A stretch of 64,000 nt of DNA from Lepidodermella squamata (lineage: Eukaryota > Gastrotricha), in NCBI GenBank assembly GCA_047495785.1, contig JBLDXI010000054.1, positions 992,001 to 1,056,000 on the forward strand, given 5' to 3'. Under the pieces are notes generated by a model. That model was given only the letters and a program-made list of their open reading frames with translations. It was not told where the DNA came from and made no database searches. Position 1 is the stretch's first letter, and every line of letters starts with the position of its first letter. Below are positions 1 through 11,568 of this stretch, in pieces. Both the position numbers and the translations under genes were made by a program.

Positions 1-1
1 T

Positions 2-662
2 TCCGCTGTTTGGACAACTGTCCAGATAGGCCTGTTAGTGATCATTTCATTGGTTACCCCAATAACGTCTTCAGTCACTTGCTTTGAGCCTGATAATCGT
101 GATCCCTCAATCAGCATTCAGCCGTATCAGTATCAGTGTAATTTTTTCGATGACATATTCGCAAGTCCAATCAGTTTAACCTTCGCTTTAATCCTGGTTG
201 CATCGGATTTGATGCTCTTCTGTTACACCGCGTATTCATCATATGCGTGTTGGCGAGGCATGGTGAGATTTCTGAAGTTTTCTAAAAAGGTTCTCATCTA
301 TTTCCTTCCAGTCTAGCAATTCGATCCCCCTTCAAGATGCCAAAAACATGTCCACCTCAATTTACTGTCAGGTGCTGTTACTGATTGCTGGAGGTTTCCT
401 CGCATCTCTAAGTTCGTCGAGTAGCTCGCTCGCTGTTGAGGTACCACGCGACTGCATTGGGTCAGATTTCGAGAAGGGCTCTTTCAGCCAAAGCGAATTT
501 CTGTCTAGCCTCGTCGCTAGTGTTTCCGTTGCTTTCGTCTTCATAAATATTGTTTCATCTGCAATTATGAAGGTATAATTTTTGAACAAATTCTTCATGT
601 AGTTACTGATATTTGCGTCATTTCAGTGTTTCCTAAAACCGCCGTCTGCCGCGCGACGCTGA
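2..662 (+). CDS. GABA-B-like class C receptor, C-terminal part (5' end outside window)
   Basis: Seen: three exons, 2-262, 312-572 and 627-662, joined in phase 0 by GT-AG introns of 49 and 54 bp; the gene begins before the window. The translation covers the last four membrane segments of the family, with TM4 near VQIGLLVISLVTPITSS, the loop QPYQYQC, TM5, TM6 (LLLIAGGFLASLS) and TM7 ending IMK, then an 11-residue tail CFLKPPSAARR. It aligns segment by segment with the complete paralogue at 5413-8410, including both intron positions. Known: class C receptors have an extracellular Venus-flytrap domain and seven helices. Inference: a plasma-membrane receptor of unknown ligand. No obvious AATAAA follows the stop. 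The family call is firm; nothing can be said about the missing N-terminal three quarters. Confidence 0.82.
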
Positions 663-2009
663 AAATCGAAGGTTCTAGAGGTGCAGTAATCCTATTTTCA
701 CTTTTTACTCATCATCTTTTGCACCCATGCTAAGAAAGCTTTAAAGTAAAACGACACCAGAAAAAGCCACGCTCTTAAAATTAATGCATAACCGATCAGG
801 TTGCAACATCTGTGAAATTCACTTATGTTCACAATCGGAAACTTCTCTGAAAATTGTACAATCCTGGAAAAGCGAGACAAAATAACGAGAGATGCAATAA
901 GATGCACTGCCTATTCTCCGAGTTGAGTCTGACCATATTATTGCTGCCGTTCCACTCGCCGAACATCAATATATCATTAATATGTGTGGAAACCAGGATC
1001 GCAGCTCGCGCGGTAGGAAATTGAATTACAAAATTATGATATTGCGATAAAAACAACGGATACCTAACATAATAAATAATAGCTAATCAGGGCTCCCACG
1101 AGGCCATCACTTTGTTGCTGTACGTTGATTAAGCGCACGGTGGGCGAGGACCGACAAAGCGTCTGGAAACTGGGTGGTGCGTGAACGAAGACTTGAAGAA
1201 TATGGTACAGGACTTCCGCTTGGTGTTTTCGAATATTGCAAATATAAAGCCCAGCCAGTGCGCGAAGTAGGATCCTGGGGATATTTTCGTGCCCAAATAT
1301 TATGACCAAAGGCCCCCTGTGGTTTTTGAGGGTTTTCACTTCGGTCTTAACTGGGGCTACGATAAAACGATTGAAATAAGGTTCTGCTCAGGGTTGGGGG
1401 TCTATGACCGTGAAAAATTCAAGGGAAATAGCTATTCAAGTATTTAAGTTTTCACGATCTAAACAGAGTAGTGGCAAGCGGCTGGCGGCTGCTCAGAGTC
1501 TGAAAAAGCTGTACAAGGCTGTGTTATTGCAGTTATCTGTGGAGCACTGTATCAGCAAGCAAGCAATTATTTGGACAGGAATAGGGTGGGTCAATAAAAG
1601 TAGCGTGGGTTACTATTTGCGGCGATATGGTATAGGTAGCGGCCCACTAACACGCATAGCAATATCGAAAAAGCTAAGTGATATTTGCAACACAGCTGCG
1701 TAAAGCAATCTATTGAGCATGCATTGTGTCATCGAAACCCGCCTTATCGAACTTCGAACATTGAGCTTTGCTTGGGCCCAGTGCCAGCGATTTCGTTCTC
1801 TATATCGCGAATCGCGAGTTCCGTTTAGCGACTGTAAGTATTGCTATTCCGATATTTCATAGTAATCATATTTTGGTATTTACTTGCACGCCTTCAACTT
1901 CCGCGGGGTAGATAGCATTCGCGCTGCTTCAAGCGTGGTTTTAATATTTATAATTTGAATTCGTGAATTTGGACGCTAACTTGAGCCTGCAGAGGAGTCT
2001 CCATGCCAT
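663..2009. other. Intergenic, with dispersed repeat and duplicated upstream region
   Basis: No supported gene. A dispersed repeat copy lies at 1258-1345. From about 1585 the sequence is recognisably the same as 3682 onward, the region upstream of the second LITAF gene. An open frame at 1404-1703 is not preserved in that duplicate and is treated as chance. Confidence 0.6.
1258..1345 (+). repeat. Dispersed GCGAAGTAGGATCC-type repeat, copy 1
   Basis: About 85 bp starting GTGCGCGAAGTAGGATCC, followed by a TATTTTCG..GCCCAAAT block, TATGACCAAAGG and a CCCCTGTGGTTTTTGAGG block. The same ordered blocks recur near 3213, 25528, 56858, 57118, 58682 and 58808. No coding capacity; probably a short non-autonomous mobile element. 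Confidence 0.65.
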
Positions 2010-2595
2010 ATGTATCAAAACACGGCTCAACCTGTAGGGGGCTATATACCCCAGTCTTATCATGGTAACCACATGGCTCCGAATGTTTCCTACGCACAAC
2101 AGCAACCATACGCGATGCCTCCGGTGACAGTTTTCGTAAATCAAGGTGAACTAATATACCACCCGTTCAAATTGTGAAATATACTCACGATTTCTCAGGT
2201 ATTCCAATCCCCTCGCCATATACTAGTCGGAAACCAGTGCTGACGGGATGTCAAACTTGCAAAATGGCTGTTCAGACTGTAACAGAGCACAAAATAGGCG
2301 GATCCAGCTGGCTCTGCTGCTTTCTCATGTTTTTGCTCTGTCCACCGTGAGTAAGCCGTAATATGTGAAGCTATATGAAAAGATTTTCTATTCGTGGCTC
2401 TAGGTTATGCTGCTTGGTATTTCTGTTGGATTCATACAAAGAAGGTGCGTTATTTCGATTCGGGAATAGGCTTTTAAGGTAATATCCGTAAATACTGTTT
2501 CAGTTATTCACAAATGCCCGAAATGCAAATCTGAACTTGGTAGATGCCCGGTGAAACGATACAGGCGAGGGCGTTACAATGATTACGAATACTAA
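2010..2595 (+). CDS. LITAF-domain protein (copy L1), 138 aa
   Basis: Seen: exons 2010-2145, 2199-2346, 2404-2444 and 2504-2595, all GT-AG and in frame. The N-terminal third is Tyr/Gln/Pro-rich and disordered. The LITAF domain follows: first knuckle CQTC, a hydrophobic WLCCFLMFLLCPP..LCCLVFLLD stretch interrupted by intron 2, then the second knuckle HKCPKC. The tail is basic and Tyr-rich (KRYRRGRYNDYEY). Known: LITAF/SIMPLE proteins bind zinc through the two CxxC knuckles and sit on late endosome or lysosome membranes by the hydrophobic stretch. The start was chosen from the paralogue at 4101; an upstream ATG at 2003 is out of frame and would give a short overlapping uORF. AATAAA occurs at 2731-2736. 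Function in this animal is inference. Confidence 0.85.
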
Positions 2596-4100
2596 TAATA
2601 AGGCTACAATTCATCAGCCCTCAGAGGCATAATGGAGTTCTAAATTCGAACTTTTAATGGCCTAAAACCTGTGTACAGTTATTGCTCTCAGGCAGTATCT
2701 ATGTTTGTGTTTGTTCATCAGGATTCTTCAAATAAAGATTGTTTTCATAATATATTTGTTCCTTCTTCGTAAGTCAATGACAGCAACGGTAGGGTGTCGG
2801 TTACCCAATGAGCAGGTGAAGCGGCAGAAAAGGTCAGCGATGAAGTGATCAATACGTCGCCACCCTGTTCATCGCCGCGAATCATATTGGTGTTTGAAAT
2901 TTACTAGGGATTAACAAAGTCTCCGTTCTGTGAGCCAGAAAAGTCTCCAGGTTGGCGGTTTGATTTTTTTTGAGTTTTATGCTTTGAATAAAACTCAGAT
3001 TTTAGTAGTATTTGAGCTGAGATCTTACAAGAGTAAAGTTATTCTAATCAACCCCGGATCTTGGTAGATGAAGACTGAAAATCAAAGAACTCAGGGCACA
3101 TTTCAGGTATAACATAATCCATAACTACAGAAGTTGCTTTGCATCTATATTATGGATGTATGTATGGAAAGAGGACAATGGTAAAGATTTTTATGTTTAT
3201 GTTTATCTCTCAGTGTGCGAAGTAGGATCCGAGAGCTGTGTTTTCTACTTGTTTTCCAGGACCCAGCCGAAGAAATCAAGGGCCCCCCTGTGGTTCCTTT
3301 CAGCCTTCCTCGGGTTGGAGTCCCGGAGCTGGGGTGTCGCGACCTGTACTTCGCACCCTAGCAGCTATTACCCAGGCGGCTGGTAACTCGAATACTGCCA
3401 GACTTGGTCTCTGATTGGTCCCTGATCGTGTCGCTGCGACAAGCATGGTACACTGGGGACAATCAGATCGCGTGCCGAGCGAAACAAATAGCTGCGTGAT
3501 TACTCCATTTCCATTTGCATGACACCGGCACGCCACATAAAAGGCCCCTCACATTGGTAGTCCGACATCTATAGCCAATTTCATCAACCTCTTTGGAGCA
3601 AGGAGGTTAGAATTCGCAAAAAATAGTTTACAATTTGTAATACTCAGTCTATCGGGAGACAGTAATTTTGACATGAATGGGGCAAGTCAATAAATGAGCG
3701 TGGGTTACTATTTGCAGCGACATGGCATAGGCAGTGGCCTACTAACACACTTTGCAGCGAAAATTCGATAAAGCTGATGGGTATTCGCAATACAATAGTA
3801 AAGCAATTTATTGACCCATGTATATCCTGTCATCAAAACCCACTGAATCGATCGTCGAATATCAGACTTGGGCTCCGTGCCAGTGATTTCATTCACTATA
3901 TTGCGCGTTCATTATTTCAGTTTTCTACAGAACAAATTGCGACTCTGCTTTTTCATAGTAATACCTATCTGTATTTATTTTAACGCTTATTACTTCCGCG
4001 AGGTTTATAGAATTCGTGCATCTCCATGGCTGGTTTTAATATTTGAAATCTTTATCTGTGTATTCGGTCACCAACGTAGAGCTATAGCAGCAGAGTCTCT
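2596..4100. other. Intergenic between the tandem LITAF genes
   Basis: Holds the L1 polyadenylation signal (2731-2736), a dispersed repeat copy (3213-3300) and, from about 3682, the duplicated upstream region of L2. Open frames here are short, carry no recognisable domain and overlap the repeats. Confidence 0.55.
3213..3300 (+). repeat. Dispersed GCGAAGTAGGATCC-type repeat, copy 2
   Basis: Begins GTGTGCGAAGTAGGATCC, then a diverged centre, and ends with GGGCCCCCCTGTGGTTCC, matching the two ends of the copy at 1258. It lies at a comparable place upstream of L2, so it may have been carried by the tandem duplication. Confidence 0.55.
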
Positions 4101-4681
4101 ATGTATCAAAGCACGTATCAACCTATAGGGGGCTATATGGTCCAGCCTAACCAAGGTTATTACATGGCCCCGAATGTTTCCTACGCACTACAGCAACCGT
4201 ACGCGATGCCACCGGTGACGGTTTTCGTAGATCAAGGTAAACTGATAAACAATGATCCACCTCTTCACAAATTCTCAGATATTATCTTCGCAATTTCTCA
4301 GGCGATCCCGCATCTATGCCTTGGAATAATCGAAAGTCAGTGCTGACGAGATGCGGAACTTGCAGAATGACTGTACAGACGCTGACTGAACATAGGTGGA
4401 GTATCGTGAATTGGCTCTGCTGCCTGCTATTCTGTGCCATCTTTCCGCCGTGAGTATTTCGAAATGATTAAGAAACATTCCATCACCTTCTTATATTCAT
4501 ATAAATCTAGCTTATTTGTGCTGGCATTTTTCTGTGAATCCCAAAAGGAAGGTGGGTATTTCTTTTTTATTAAATGATTTATGATTGATGTGTGAATATT
4601 ATTGCTTCAGTCGTTCACAAATGCCCGAGTTGCAGGTACGAGCTTGGCAGGTGTGGGCCGAAACGATACAAGCGATACTGA
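4101..4681 (+). CDS. LITAF-domain protein (copy L2), 131 aa
   Basis: Seen: exons 4101-4236, 4302-4449, 4511-4551 and 4611-4681, the same phases and first three exon lengths as L1. The Tyr/Gln/Pro-rich N-terminus (YQPIGGYM, YYMAPNVSYALQQPYAMPP) leads into the LITAF domain: CGTC knuckle, hydrophobic NWLCCLLFCAIFPP and LFVLAFFC segments, HKCPSC knuckle, and a short basic tail ending YKRY. No PPxY motif is present, unlike the LITAF genes of the right half. AATAAA lies at 4751-4756. Known family role: zinc-binding, membrane-inserted endosomal adaptor. It is a tandem duplicate of L1; both are read toward the GABA-B-like receptor at 5413. No sign of decay is visible. Confidence 0.87.
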
Positions 4682-4689
4682 CTCGGAAT

Positions 4690-5412
4690 CAATTTAATAT
4701 TGTGATTACGAGCCTTTCGAAAAGCCTATCTCGATTTTGGAGCCATTTTTAATAAATGCAGCATGAATGAAAAAGTCCGTGTTGTTAATTTTACCATCCG
4801 CCATCCGCCTGAAGCCGATGTGCCTTGAGTATATAAGATCTAAGATCGGCTTCTTCTCTATCACATGGGCCTATTCATTGATATTTCGAATTTGAATCTT
4901 CTATTTGGGAATCGAAATGTTCGATGAGACAACAGGCCTTAAAGGAGGATCGACCTGAAAAATGTTTTTCTTATTAAATAGAGTCCATCTTGTTCCAATT
5001 GATCAGTACGATATCTTCATTAAGAATCCATCCCTTATGACGGCTTAATCTGAACAATCCTTAAGATGTATATTAAACTAAATTCTTCACTGACACTGAA
5101 TTAGCTGTAAACAGTAAATTTGTCCAATAATAGCGGCCATATGAAGGTTGGAATTTTACAATCAGCAAAGGTACAGGTATGGACATTACGCACGTTAGAT
5201 TCGACATACTGCTCAAATAAGGGCTTCTAGCGCCTCTAGCATCTATTTAAGGACATCTCAGTGGAGAACAGGCTTATAGTCACGTCTCTCCAAGTTCATG
5301 CCCATACGCGATAAAAAGGCAGTGAAAATGCTCTGCCTAATAAGGAAAGTACATATATCAAGCCGCTTCTTCAAGCCTATCTTTGTAAATTTTTCCTTAC
5401 AAGTTTTCGGTC
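4690..5412. other. Intergenic upstream of receptor at 5413
   Basis: Contains the L2 polyadenylation signal and AT-rich sequence. A TATATAAG string at 4831 and a TATTTAAG string at 5244 are candidate TATA elements, the second about 170 bp before the receptor start; neither is decisive. No gene seen. Confidence 0.4.
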
Positions 5413-8410
5413 ATGTTCTCTGCGGTTTTCTTGATTTTCCTTGTGTGCAGTGGTTCTGGGCTGAAGCTAGATCCATTCAACACCCCACTTCAAGAGTTTG
5501 GAACCTCGTTCGCCTACAACATGAGCGATCAGATGAATCGAACCAAAATTCACGTCTCTATGGCCATATCCTACAATTGCTGGTTCCCTCAAGGATTACC
5601 TTGCATGGAAGCCATGGAAATTGCCCTCGATCAGTTGCGGAAGATGCCTGGGATGCTAACGAGATACGAACTGGTTCTGAATTTTGTGGAGGATGAGGTA
5701 CAATGTTGTATTTTTTTTCGGTTAATTTGCGCAACTAATTTCAATTTCAGTGTACCGACGCAACCATTCTTCAAAACATGACAAAAATCCTTGAAAATCG
5801 CTACACCGCTGACAATCTAATGCCGTTTGTAGTCATTGGGGAATGCGACAATGAAAAGGGCATGCTGACTTCTGCGGCTCTGATGCAGCATTACAACTTC
5901 TTTGGAGTTTGCTAACCCCGACTAAGCTTGCTTGAAATATACCTTATCCTATTTCTCTCAGGTAACTCTTGCTCAGGGTACGATTCGATTATACACCGAG
6001 CGAAAGCGGCTCAAGAACTACGCAACTCTCGGTCACCGTGGCGATATCCAGTTCATCGCTCTGGCTAAAATGATTCGAAAGATGGGCTGGAAAAAAGTTG
6101 CGATCCCGTCCAATCTGGATCCTTTCTCCAGCATGGTTAACTTTTCGCTTTCTTATGATATTTTTCAAACTCACTAATCTATCAGATGGACGCGGCTCTG
6201 ATCGATCAGCTTGAGAATGAGCGCATCGAAATTGCATGGATGGGAAAGGTTGTCACCTCAGATGATGACAACACCTTGATGTTGGGGCTCGAGGACTCGT
6301 TCCATGAAATGAAACGGCGAGATCCGAGGATCATCGTCTACAACGGGGGTTATCTAGCTACAGTTGTATGCTGGATGTATAGGTTGGGAATGATGGGACC
6401 TCAATACGTGATATTTTCATTATCCTGGTACGAACGCGTGTCTCCTACGGTCAAAATATGGCCGGTCACGCCATGGTGCAAGCATCACATGATCATCGAA
6501 GTTTTGCTAAGTGGCGTTCACATTTTCTACTTTGGCGATACCCAGCTTTCAGACATTTACGGCATCGATTACCCAGATTCAAGTGGAAACACTCAACGGA
6601 AACTCGATGTTGAATTGAAAAATCGGATTGATAACCCGGAGCAACATCCACTTTGGCAATATTGGCCCCAGATTTGCTACGATCGTGCGTTGAGCACTGG
6701 CTTCATCCTTCAAGCCGCTGAAAGTCGCCTCAACAAACGTGAGTTGCTGTAGTTTGCCTTTGACTCCCAGGGATCTGAGACATCAATTATAAATTAGCTA
6801 TATGCATTTTACCTATGATTAAAATAACTAATATTATAGTGAGGAGAGATTATTGTCCGTAAAACAATGTTCAAATTCAAAGCCTTCTCTCTTAACCCAT
6901 AGAGAATCAAACCTTGTCCGACTGGTTCACTTCAACGAAAAATTTCGAGGAAAACGGAAATCAGCTGAGAAAAATCTGGTATGAAGCTCTTTACTCGATG
7001 AATTTCTCAGGAATCAAAGGCGAGTATGGAATTAGTAGAGAGACAAATCTAACTTTCGGATACGTTCCAATCACTTTCATTCAATCCCTCGGCTACGGAA
7101 ATGAGTCTCGAGTCGCTGCGTATTACAAAAATAACGATGCAAAAGGGATCTATCTAATGGACATTCGCTGGAACACAAGGGACGGCCTGCCTCCAAGAGA
7201 TAGGGCTATAACCAGCCTCATCAAGATGCCGGCAATCAAACCGAGTTCCCGATCAATATTAGTTATCATTTCTAGTCTGGAAATCTTGGCCGGTGTAGGA
7301 TTCCTGGCAGCTGCTCTAATAAAGCGCTCCAGGCCCCATTTGATACGAAAGTTTTTCCTTTACAGAGGCGATTTGATCGTTATAACTGGCGATATCATTC
7401 TTCTGAGTCATGCATTCGCTATCCCTGACGAAGGCGTGACTAACTCAATCAAGAGGAACTGTACTGCGATGCTTTACATTATCTTGATAGGACTCTCAGT
7501 AGTCCTTGGTGGTTACCTCACTAAACTCGGTAAATCCTTCACGTTCACCCCAACGAATAATTGGAACAACTTCCTAAGAAATTCGGGGATGCACGTCCTT
7601 GGTGCCTCGAGATCCCACAATCGCCTATCGCGTGCTACTTCATTGCTTGTACAACCCATTTCAAGAACAAATTCTGCCTTTTCGGGCTTGACAATCAAGG
7701 AAACTCTCGACTTGCTCTCAGTGCTAGTTAGCAACGGAAGTTTTGCCGCCGGTTGGACTTTCCTCCAAGTTGGCTTGCTGACAGCTGCAATCATCATTCA
7801 TCCAATAACTGCGTCAATAACGTGCTTCGACATGGATAAAAGCAATCCAGCAATCACTTTTCAGCCGTATCAGTTTCAGTGCAATGTTTTTGAGGACCTC
7901 TTTGCAAATGTGGCTACTCTTGGTATTGTTTCTACCATCATTGGCACTGAGCTAGTATTATTTGTCTACAATTCTTATGGCGCTTACGTCGGACGTCAAG
8001 GAAGGGTAAGATTCAGCAAACTCTCACTCTCTTGTAACTTTAAATATTTTCAATTCAGGCTAAACATTCAGCTTATGGTCAAGATTTGAAGAATATGGCG
8101 AATGGAATCTATTGCGAAATCATACTGGTTGTAGCTGGTGGTTTTCTTGCTTCCCTCAGTGTTTCCGACGATGCAGATACTGTTGAGCATCCTCAGCGAT
8201 GTCTCGATTTCAACATTGAGCGTAGTGAGAGTAAGAGCGATTATTCTTACACTCTCCTATCGAGCATCGTCTTAATTTTTGCTGCGGTCAATTTGTTTTC
8301 CTGCGCTATAATGAAGGTAAGTCGATTCCTTTACTACGAAATATGATCAAATTTGGTTTGTTTCATAGCTTTTCCTGAAAAGAAGCAGGACTGTTAACTT
8401 CAGACATTAG
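5413..8410 (+). CDS. GABA-B-like class C receptor (gene B), 856 aa
   Basis: Seen: seven exons, 5413-5697, 5751-5906, 5962-6135, 6186-6738, 6903-8005, 8059-8316 and 8369-8410, every junction in frame. A signal peptide (MFSAVFLIFLVCSGSG) precedes a Venus-flytrap ligand domain to about residue 490, with typical class C landmarks: MGWKKVAI, WPQICYDRALSTGFI, IKGEYGISRETN and the pre-membrane IRWNTRDGLPPRD. Seven hydrophobic segments follow from about residue 505. The loop between TM3 and TM4 is long (about 70 residues) and Ser-rich, and the C-tail is only 13 residues, without the coiled coil that pairs vertebrate GABA-B subunits. There is no cysteine-rich linker, as in GABA-B receptors. Function: likely a G-protein-coupled surface receptor; ligand unknown. 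It is the reference model for the multi-exon members of this cluster. Confidence 0.9.
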
Positions 8411-9258
8411 ACACCAAAACAACGATCTCTATAACACGATGAAAAGCTATCAAAGTCTTGAGTTTTGATGGTTTTACAATTGGTATTTCTCATTTTCAGT
8501 CGAGCTGCACGTGCCTGGATTAAACAGCGTTCAGTAGTTACCTCAAACACTCTGATATTCACAAGCCTGAGATTTCCCATCTTAGGATGTAAATCGAAAA
8601 TGAACAAGGCATGTAGGAAACAGATTATTTCTATGTAGTCAGTTAAAAAATGAAAAGAGTGATATTTTTCAAAACTGGACTGTGTTTGATTTCGCCGTTT
8701 GTCGCTGATCCTAACTAATTTAAGGAGCCTAGACGCTTTCCCAATAATTTCGTGTTTGAGATGGGATCCGCTCAACTAAGGATACTGGGTGAAAGGGTCT
8801 GAGGTCTGAGCAAATAAACACTGACGAAACATATCTGGAATTATTGCTATATCTCACCGAGCTATTTCGGCAGTCGTGCTTGTTATTGTGTTCCTTTTCG
8901 ACCCACGTAGAAAGCAGCGAAACAAGATAATATATAGCCCCCTCTCAGCAAAAAGTCGATCTTTGTCACTGTATACTGAGAGTGCGAATGTGACAATGAA
9001 AGAATTGTTTGATGATAAATTAATCATCAACTAAAACTGGCTAACATTCCGTTCAAAATCCCTTCCGTCTTCCGTCAAACACGTTTAACAATTTATAAGG
9101 AGATATATAGAAGTAGCAACAAAGTGAGCTCTCTACTGCTGTTTCCCGCAATTTGACCTATGTTGAACACACTCTCATGTGATCTTACTGAGATTCCCAG
9201 GATTGCGCAGCTTTGAGCTTGATTTCGACGTTCTGCATCAGTACAAATTTTCAGAAAA
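8411..9258. other. Intergenic
   Basis: No gene seen. A TTTATAAGG string at 9092 lies about 160 bp before the next receptor start and could be a weak TATA element. The antisense open frame at 8407-8775 has no recognisable content. Confidence 0.4.
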
Positions 9259-11568
9259 ATGATTTACACCCTTTTTCACTGCATTTTGTTATCCGTTACA
9301 ATTATGAGAGTGGATTGCAAGGCGAAAACGATTCGAATTCTTCATCTAGCTCCGGTAGGGGATATCGAACCTGTCATGGCTCAATCGATGACTTCAGCGC
9401 CCCAAATGGTTGCTGATAGAATAAACGCGAGAGGAGACATTTTGGCTGATTACAACATCGAATTTGCAACCCGTGGAGATCGGATGGGCGTAGACTCCGC
9501 AAAAAGACTCATCGAATTTCTTCGGGAAAATGAGTCAAATCAAAATGTCACCATGTCCCCAATCGTCATTGGGCCAGCTCTATCAACCGGCTGCAAGGCT
9601 ATTGGTCCAATTTTGGGCGAAATTGATACTGTCGCTATTTCCACATTCTGCTCAGCCCCATCTTTGTCTGATCGGAGCCGCCTACCAAATTTGTACCTAT
9701 CTGTGGCTACGGGGAAGGTAACAGCATTAGGAGTTCTCCGTTTTATGTCGGATATCGGGAAATGGTCGCGATTCGGGATAATCGCCTATTCCTTGAATGC
9801 TAACGACTATGACACAGGTTTCTTCCTCCACAGTCGTGCAGTTGAGTCGGGATTCATAGTTCCCTGGTTTACTATGGCGTCAGATGTAGACTCTGACATT
9901 GTCAACTCATTGCAGGCCAGCGATTTGAGAATAATAGTGCTAAGCTCCAGCAATTCCAATTTCACCAACAAATTTCTATGCGAGGCGTACAAGATAGGAT
10001 TGCGCAGTCCTCGCTATGTTTTTATAGCGTACATGGACTCTTTCTTGCCTGACCCAGTTCCCGGTTGTTACAGAGAAGATCTCCATTCCCAACTAGTTCA
10101 AACCTTCTACTTTGGCTACACGATGGAGCCTGATAACTACACAATGGTCACTGATTTAGGGTATACGGCTGCTGATTTTGCAGCCAAACTAAAGAGGGAG
10201 ATAGATGGTGTATCTTCTGACGACTTATTAGCATTTTCATACACTACTCACGATACTGCGCTAAAAGCTGCGATGATCCTTCACAATACTGAAATTAAAC
10301 TGAAAAAGCGGTACAATCTTACGCTGAGTGATTACAAAAATCATCCTGAAATTGTGTTGAAAATCGTCAACGAGTGTGTTATCGCGTCAAAGGTTATAGG
10401 AGTTCGAGTCGGGCTGATGGCTTATACAGCGGCGGGTCAGCCGTTGGGCGATATTCAAACAGTTTCCCATTGGAATCCTGAGAACGGGTTGCGAAATCTT
10501 GCATTCATTCGCCAAAGCATGAATGGTGGGTCTGAGAATTCCTATTTGAGCTACAGTCTTAAAATCATGGACCAAATCAATTGGACAAGCGGCCATCCAC
10601 CAAAGGACTACCCAACAGTCGTCAGGGATGAGCAGCATTTGCCCAACGCCGCTTTTATTGCAGCGATTATGCTGAGTGGTTTTTCATCTCTGCTTCAAGT
10701 TGCTGCGGCGATTCGAACTTTCCTGAGACGGAATTCAGGAAGCTCGAAATTTACAATGACCAACAGCATCGGATTCTTGGGTTGCCTTGTTCTGAATGCT
10801 TCAGCTATTCTTTTCGCAATTGATCGAAGCTTAGCAAGCTCGAGGATCCACATTTATTCGTTGGTGAGTCTGTTCATCGGCGTAACAATCATTTTTGGCG
10901 TTCTGCTAACTCGGGTTGCTGTATTAGTTCGATACAGTGGGCCCCTGAGGCCGAGGCAAACAAAAGACAAACATTCTACAAGCTTCTATACAACAGCAGT
11001 AAGTAGGCCAGTGTATCAGCGAGAGACGATTCAAAGCCAAGAAACTCGATTCATCATAGAGGCTTGGCCCTCAATGGACAAAAATTCGGCCATCACAATT
11101 CTCTCTCTGGTGTTCATGCTCTGCGTAGTACTAGCTGGCTGGTTCTCGAGTCAAGATATGATTTGTTCCTCGGAAATTCTAGGAAATCCTGTTTACAACG
11201 AACTGACGGATGTTGTTCAAGAAACCCGGATAGTTACGTGTTCAACTGAGAATACAGGCAATTTTGTCATTGGAATTGGAAGCCTGCACGTTCTGATGCT
11301 GCTCATAGCCGCATATGAGTATTACTTGGCTAACAGGAAAGAAATAATGAGCGATGTGGTTGATTTCAAACATTATCGTCTGAGCACAGCAAATGCGGCT
11401 ATCATGTACTTGGCGACTATTTTGATCTGCCTCCTTTTGTCTGAAAATGCGATCGAGCAGCAAATCGCTTTGATATTCTGTATCTTAGCGCTATCCCTTT
11501 CAACTTCAATCGCGTGGATTCTCCCTTTATTATCTCGAAATGAAATAATTGAACCGATTCGCAATTAA
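9259..11568 (+). CDS. Intronless GABA-B-like class C receptor (gene C), 769 aa
   Basis: Seen: one uninterrupted frame. A hydrophobic signal peptide (about residues 1-21) precedes KTIRILHLAPVGDIEP, which opens the Venus-flytrap domain; the pre-membrane signature NWTSGHPPKDYP is the GABA-B-type W-x-G-x-PPxD motif. Seven hydrophobic segments follow: AFIAAIMLSGF, TNSIGFLGCLVLNASAIL, LVSLFIGVTIIFGVLLT, AITILSLVFMLCVVLAGW, NFVIGIGSLHVLMLLIA, ANAAIMYLATILICLLL and IALIFCILALSLS. The tail is about 11 residues. It pairs with the intronless gene at 14490 and is distant from the multi-exon members, whose TM3-TM4 loop is longer. AATAAA at 11593-11598 is 25 bp after the stop. Its 3' part is nearly identical to gene D, suggesting gene conversion. 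Ligand unknown; an intact surface receptor is the best reading. Confidence 0.9.
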   Translation: MIYTLFHCILLSVTIMRVDCKAKTIRILHLAPVGDIEPVMAQSMTSAPQMVADRINARGDILADYNIEFATRGDRMGVDSAKRLIEFLRENESNQNVTMSPIVIGPALSTGCKAIGPILGEIDTVAISTFCSAPSLSDRSRLPNLYLSVATGKVTALGVLRFMSDIGKWSRFGIIAYSLNANDYDTGFFLHSRAVESGFIVPWFTMASDVDSDIVNSLQASDLRIIVLSSSNSNFTNKFLCEAYKIGLRSPRYVFIAYMDSFLPDPVPGCYREDLHSQLVQTFYFGYTMEPDNYTMVTDLGYTAADFAAKLKREIDGVSSDDLLAFSYTTHDTALKAAMILHNTEIKLKKRYNLTLSDYKNHPEIVLKIVNECVIASKVIGVRVGLMAYTAAGQPLGDIQTVSHWNPENGLRNLAFIRQSMNGGSENSYLSYSLKIMDQINWTSGHPPKDYPTVVRDEQHLPNAAFIAAIMLSGFSSLLQVAAAIRTFLRRNSGSSKFTMTNSIGFLGCLVLNASAILFAIDRSLASSRIHIYSLVSLFIGVTIIFGVLLTRVAVLVRYSGPLRPRQTKDKHSTSFYTTAVSRPVYQRETIQSQETRFIIEAWPSMDKNSAITILSLVFMLCVVLAGWFSSQDMICSSEILGNPVYNELTDVVQETRIVTCSTENTGNFVIGIGSLHVLMLLIAAYEYYLANRKEIMSDVVDFKHYRLSTANAAIMYLATILICLLLSENAIEQQIALIFCILALSLSTSIAWILPLLSRNEIIEPIRN

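Larger units (their letters stand above)
1585..4690 (+). repeat. Tandem duplication carrying two LITAF genes (period about 2.1 kb)
   Basis: The segment about 1585-2600 and the segment about 3682-4690 are homologous throughout, including about 400 bp of upstream DNA (shared stretches such as GCGTGGGTTACTATTTGC at 1601 and 3699) and all four exons of the LITAF genes. Start codons are 2091 bp apart and exon lengths are identical (136, 148 and 41 bp for the first three). The upstream halves have drifted with indels while exons keep frame, as expected of an old tandem gene duplication. Confidence 0.8.

Noticed and set aside
1404-1703. 99-codon open frame on +
   Set aside because: The matching region upstream of L2 (from 3682) does not keep the frame, there is no domain, and it begins in non-coding repeat-rich DNA.
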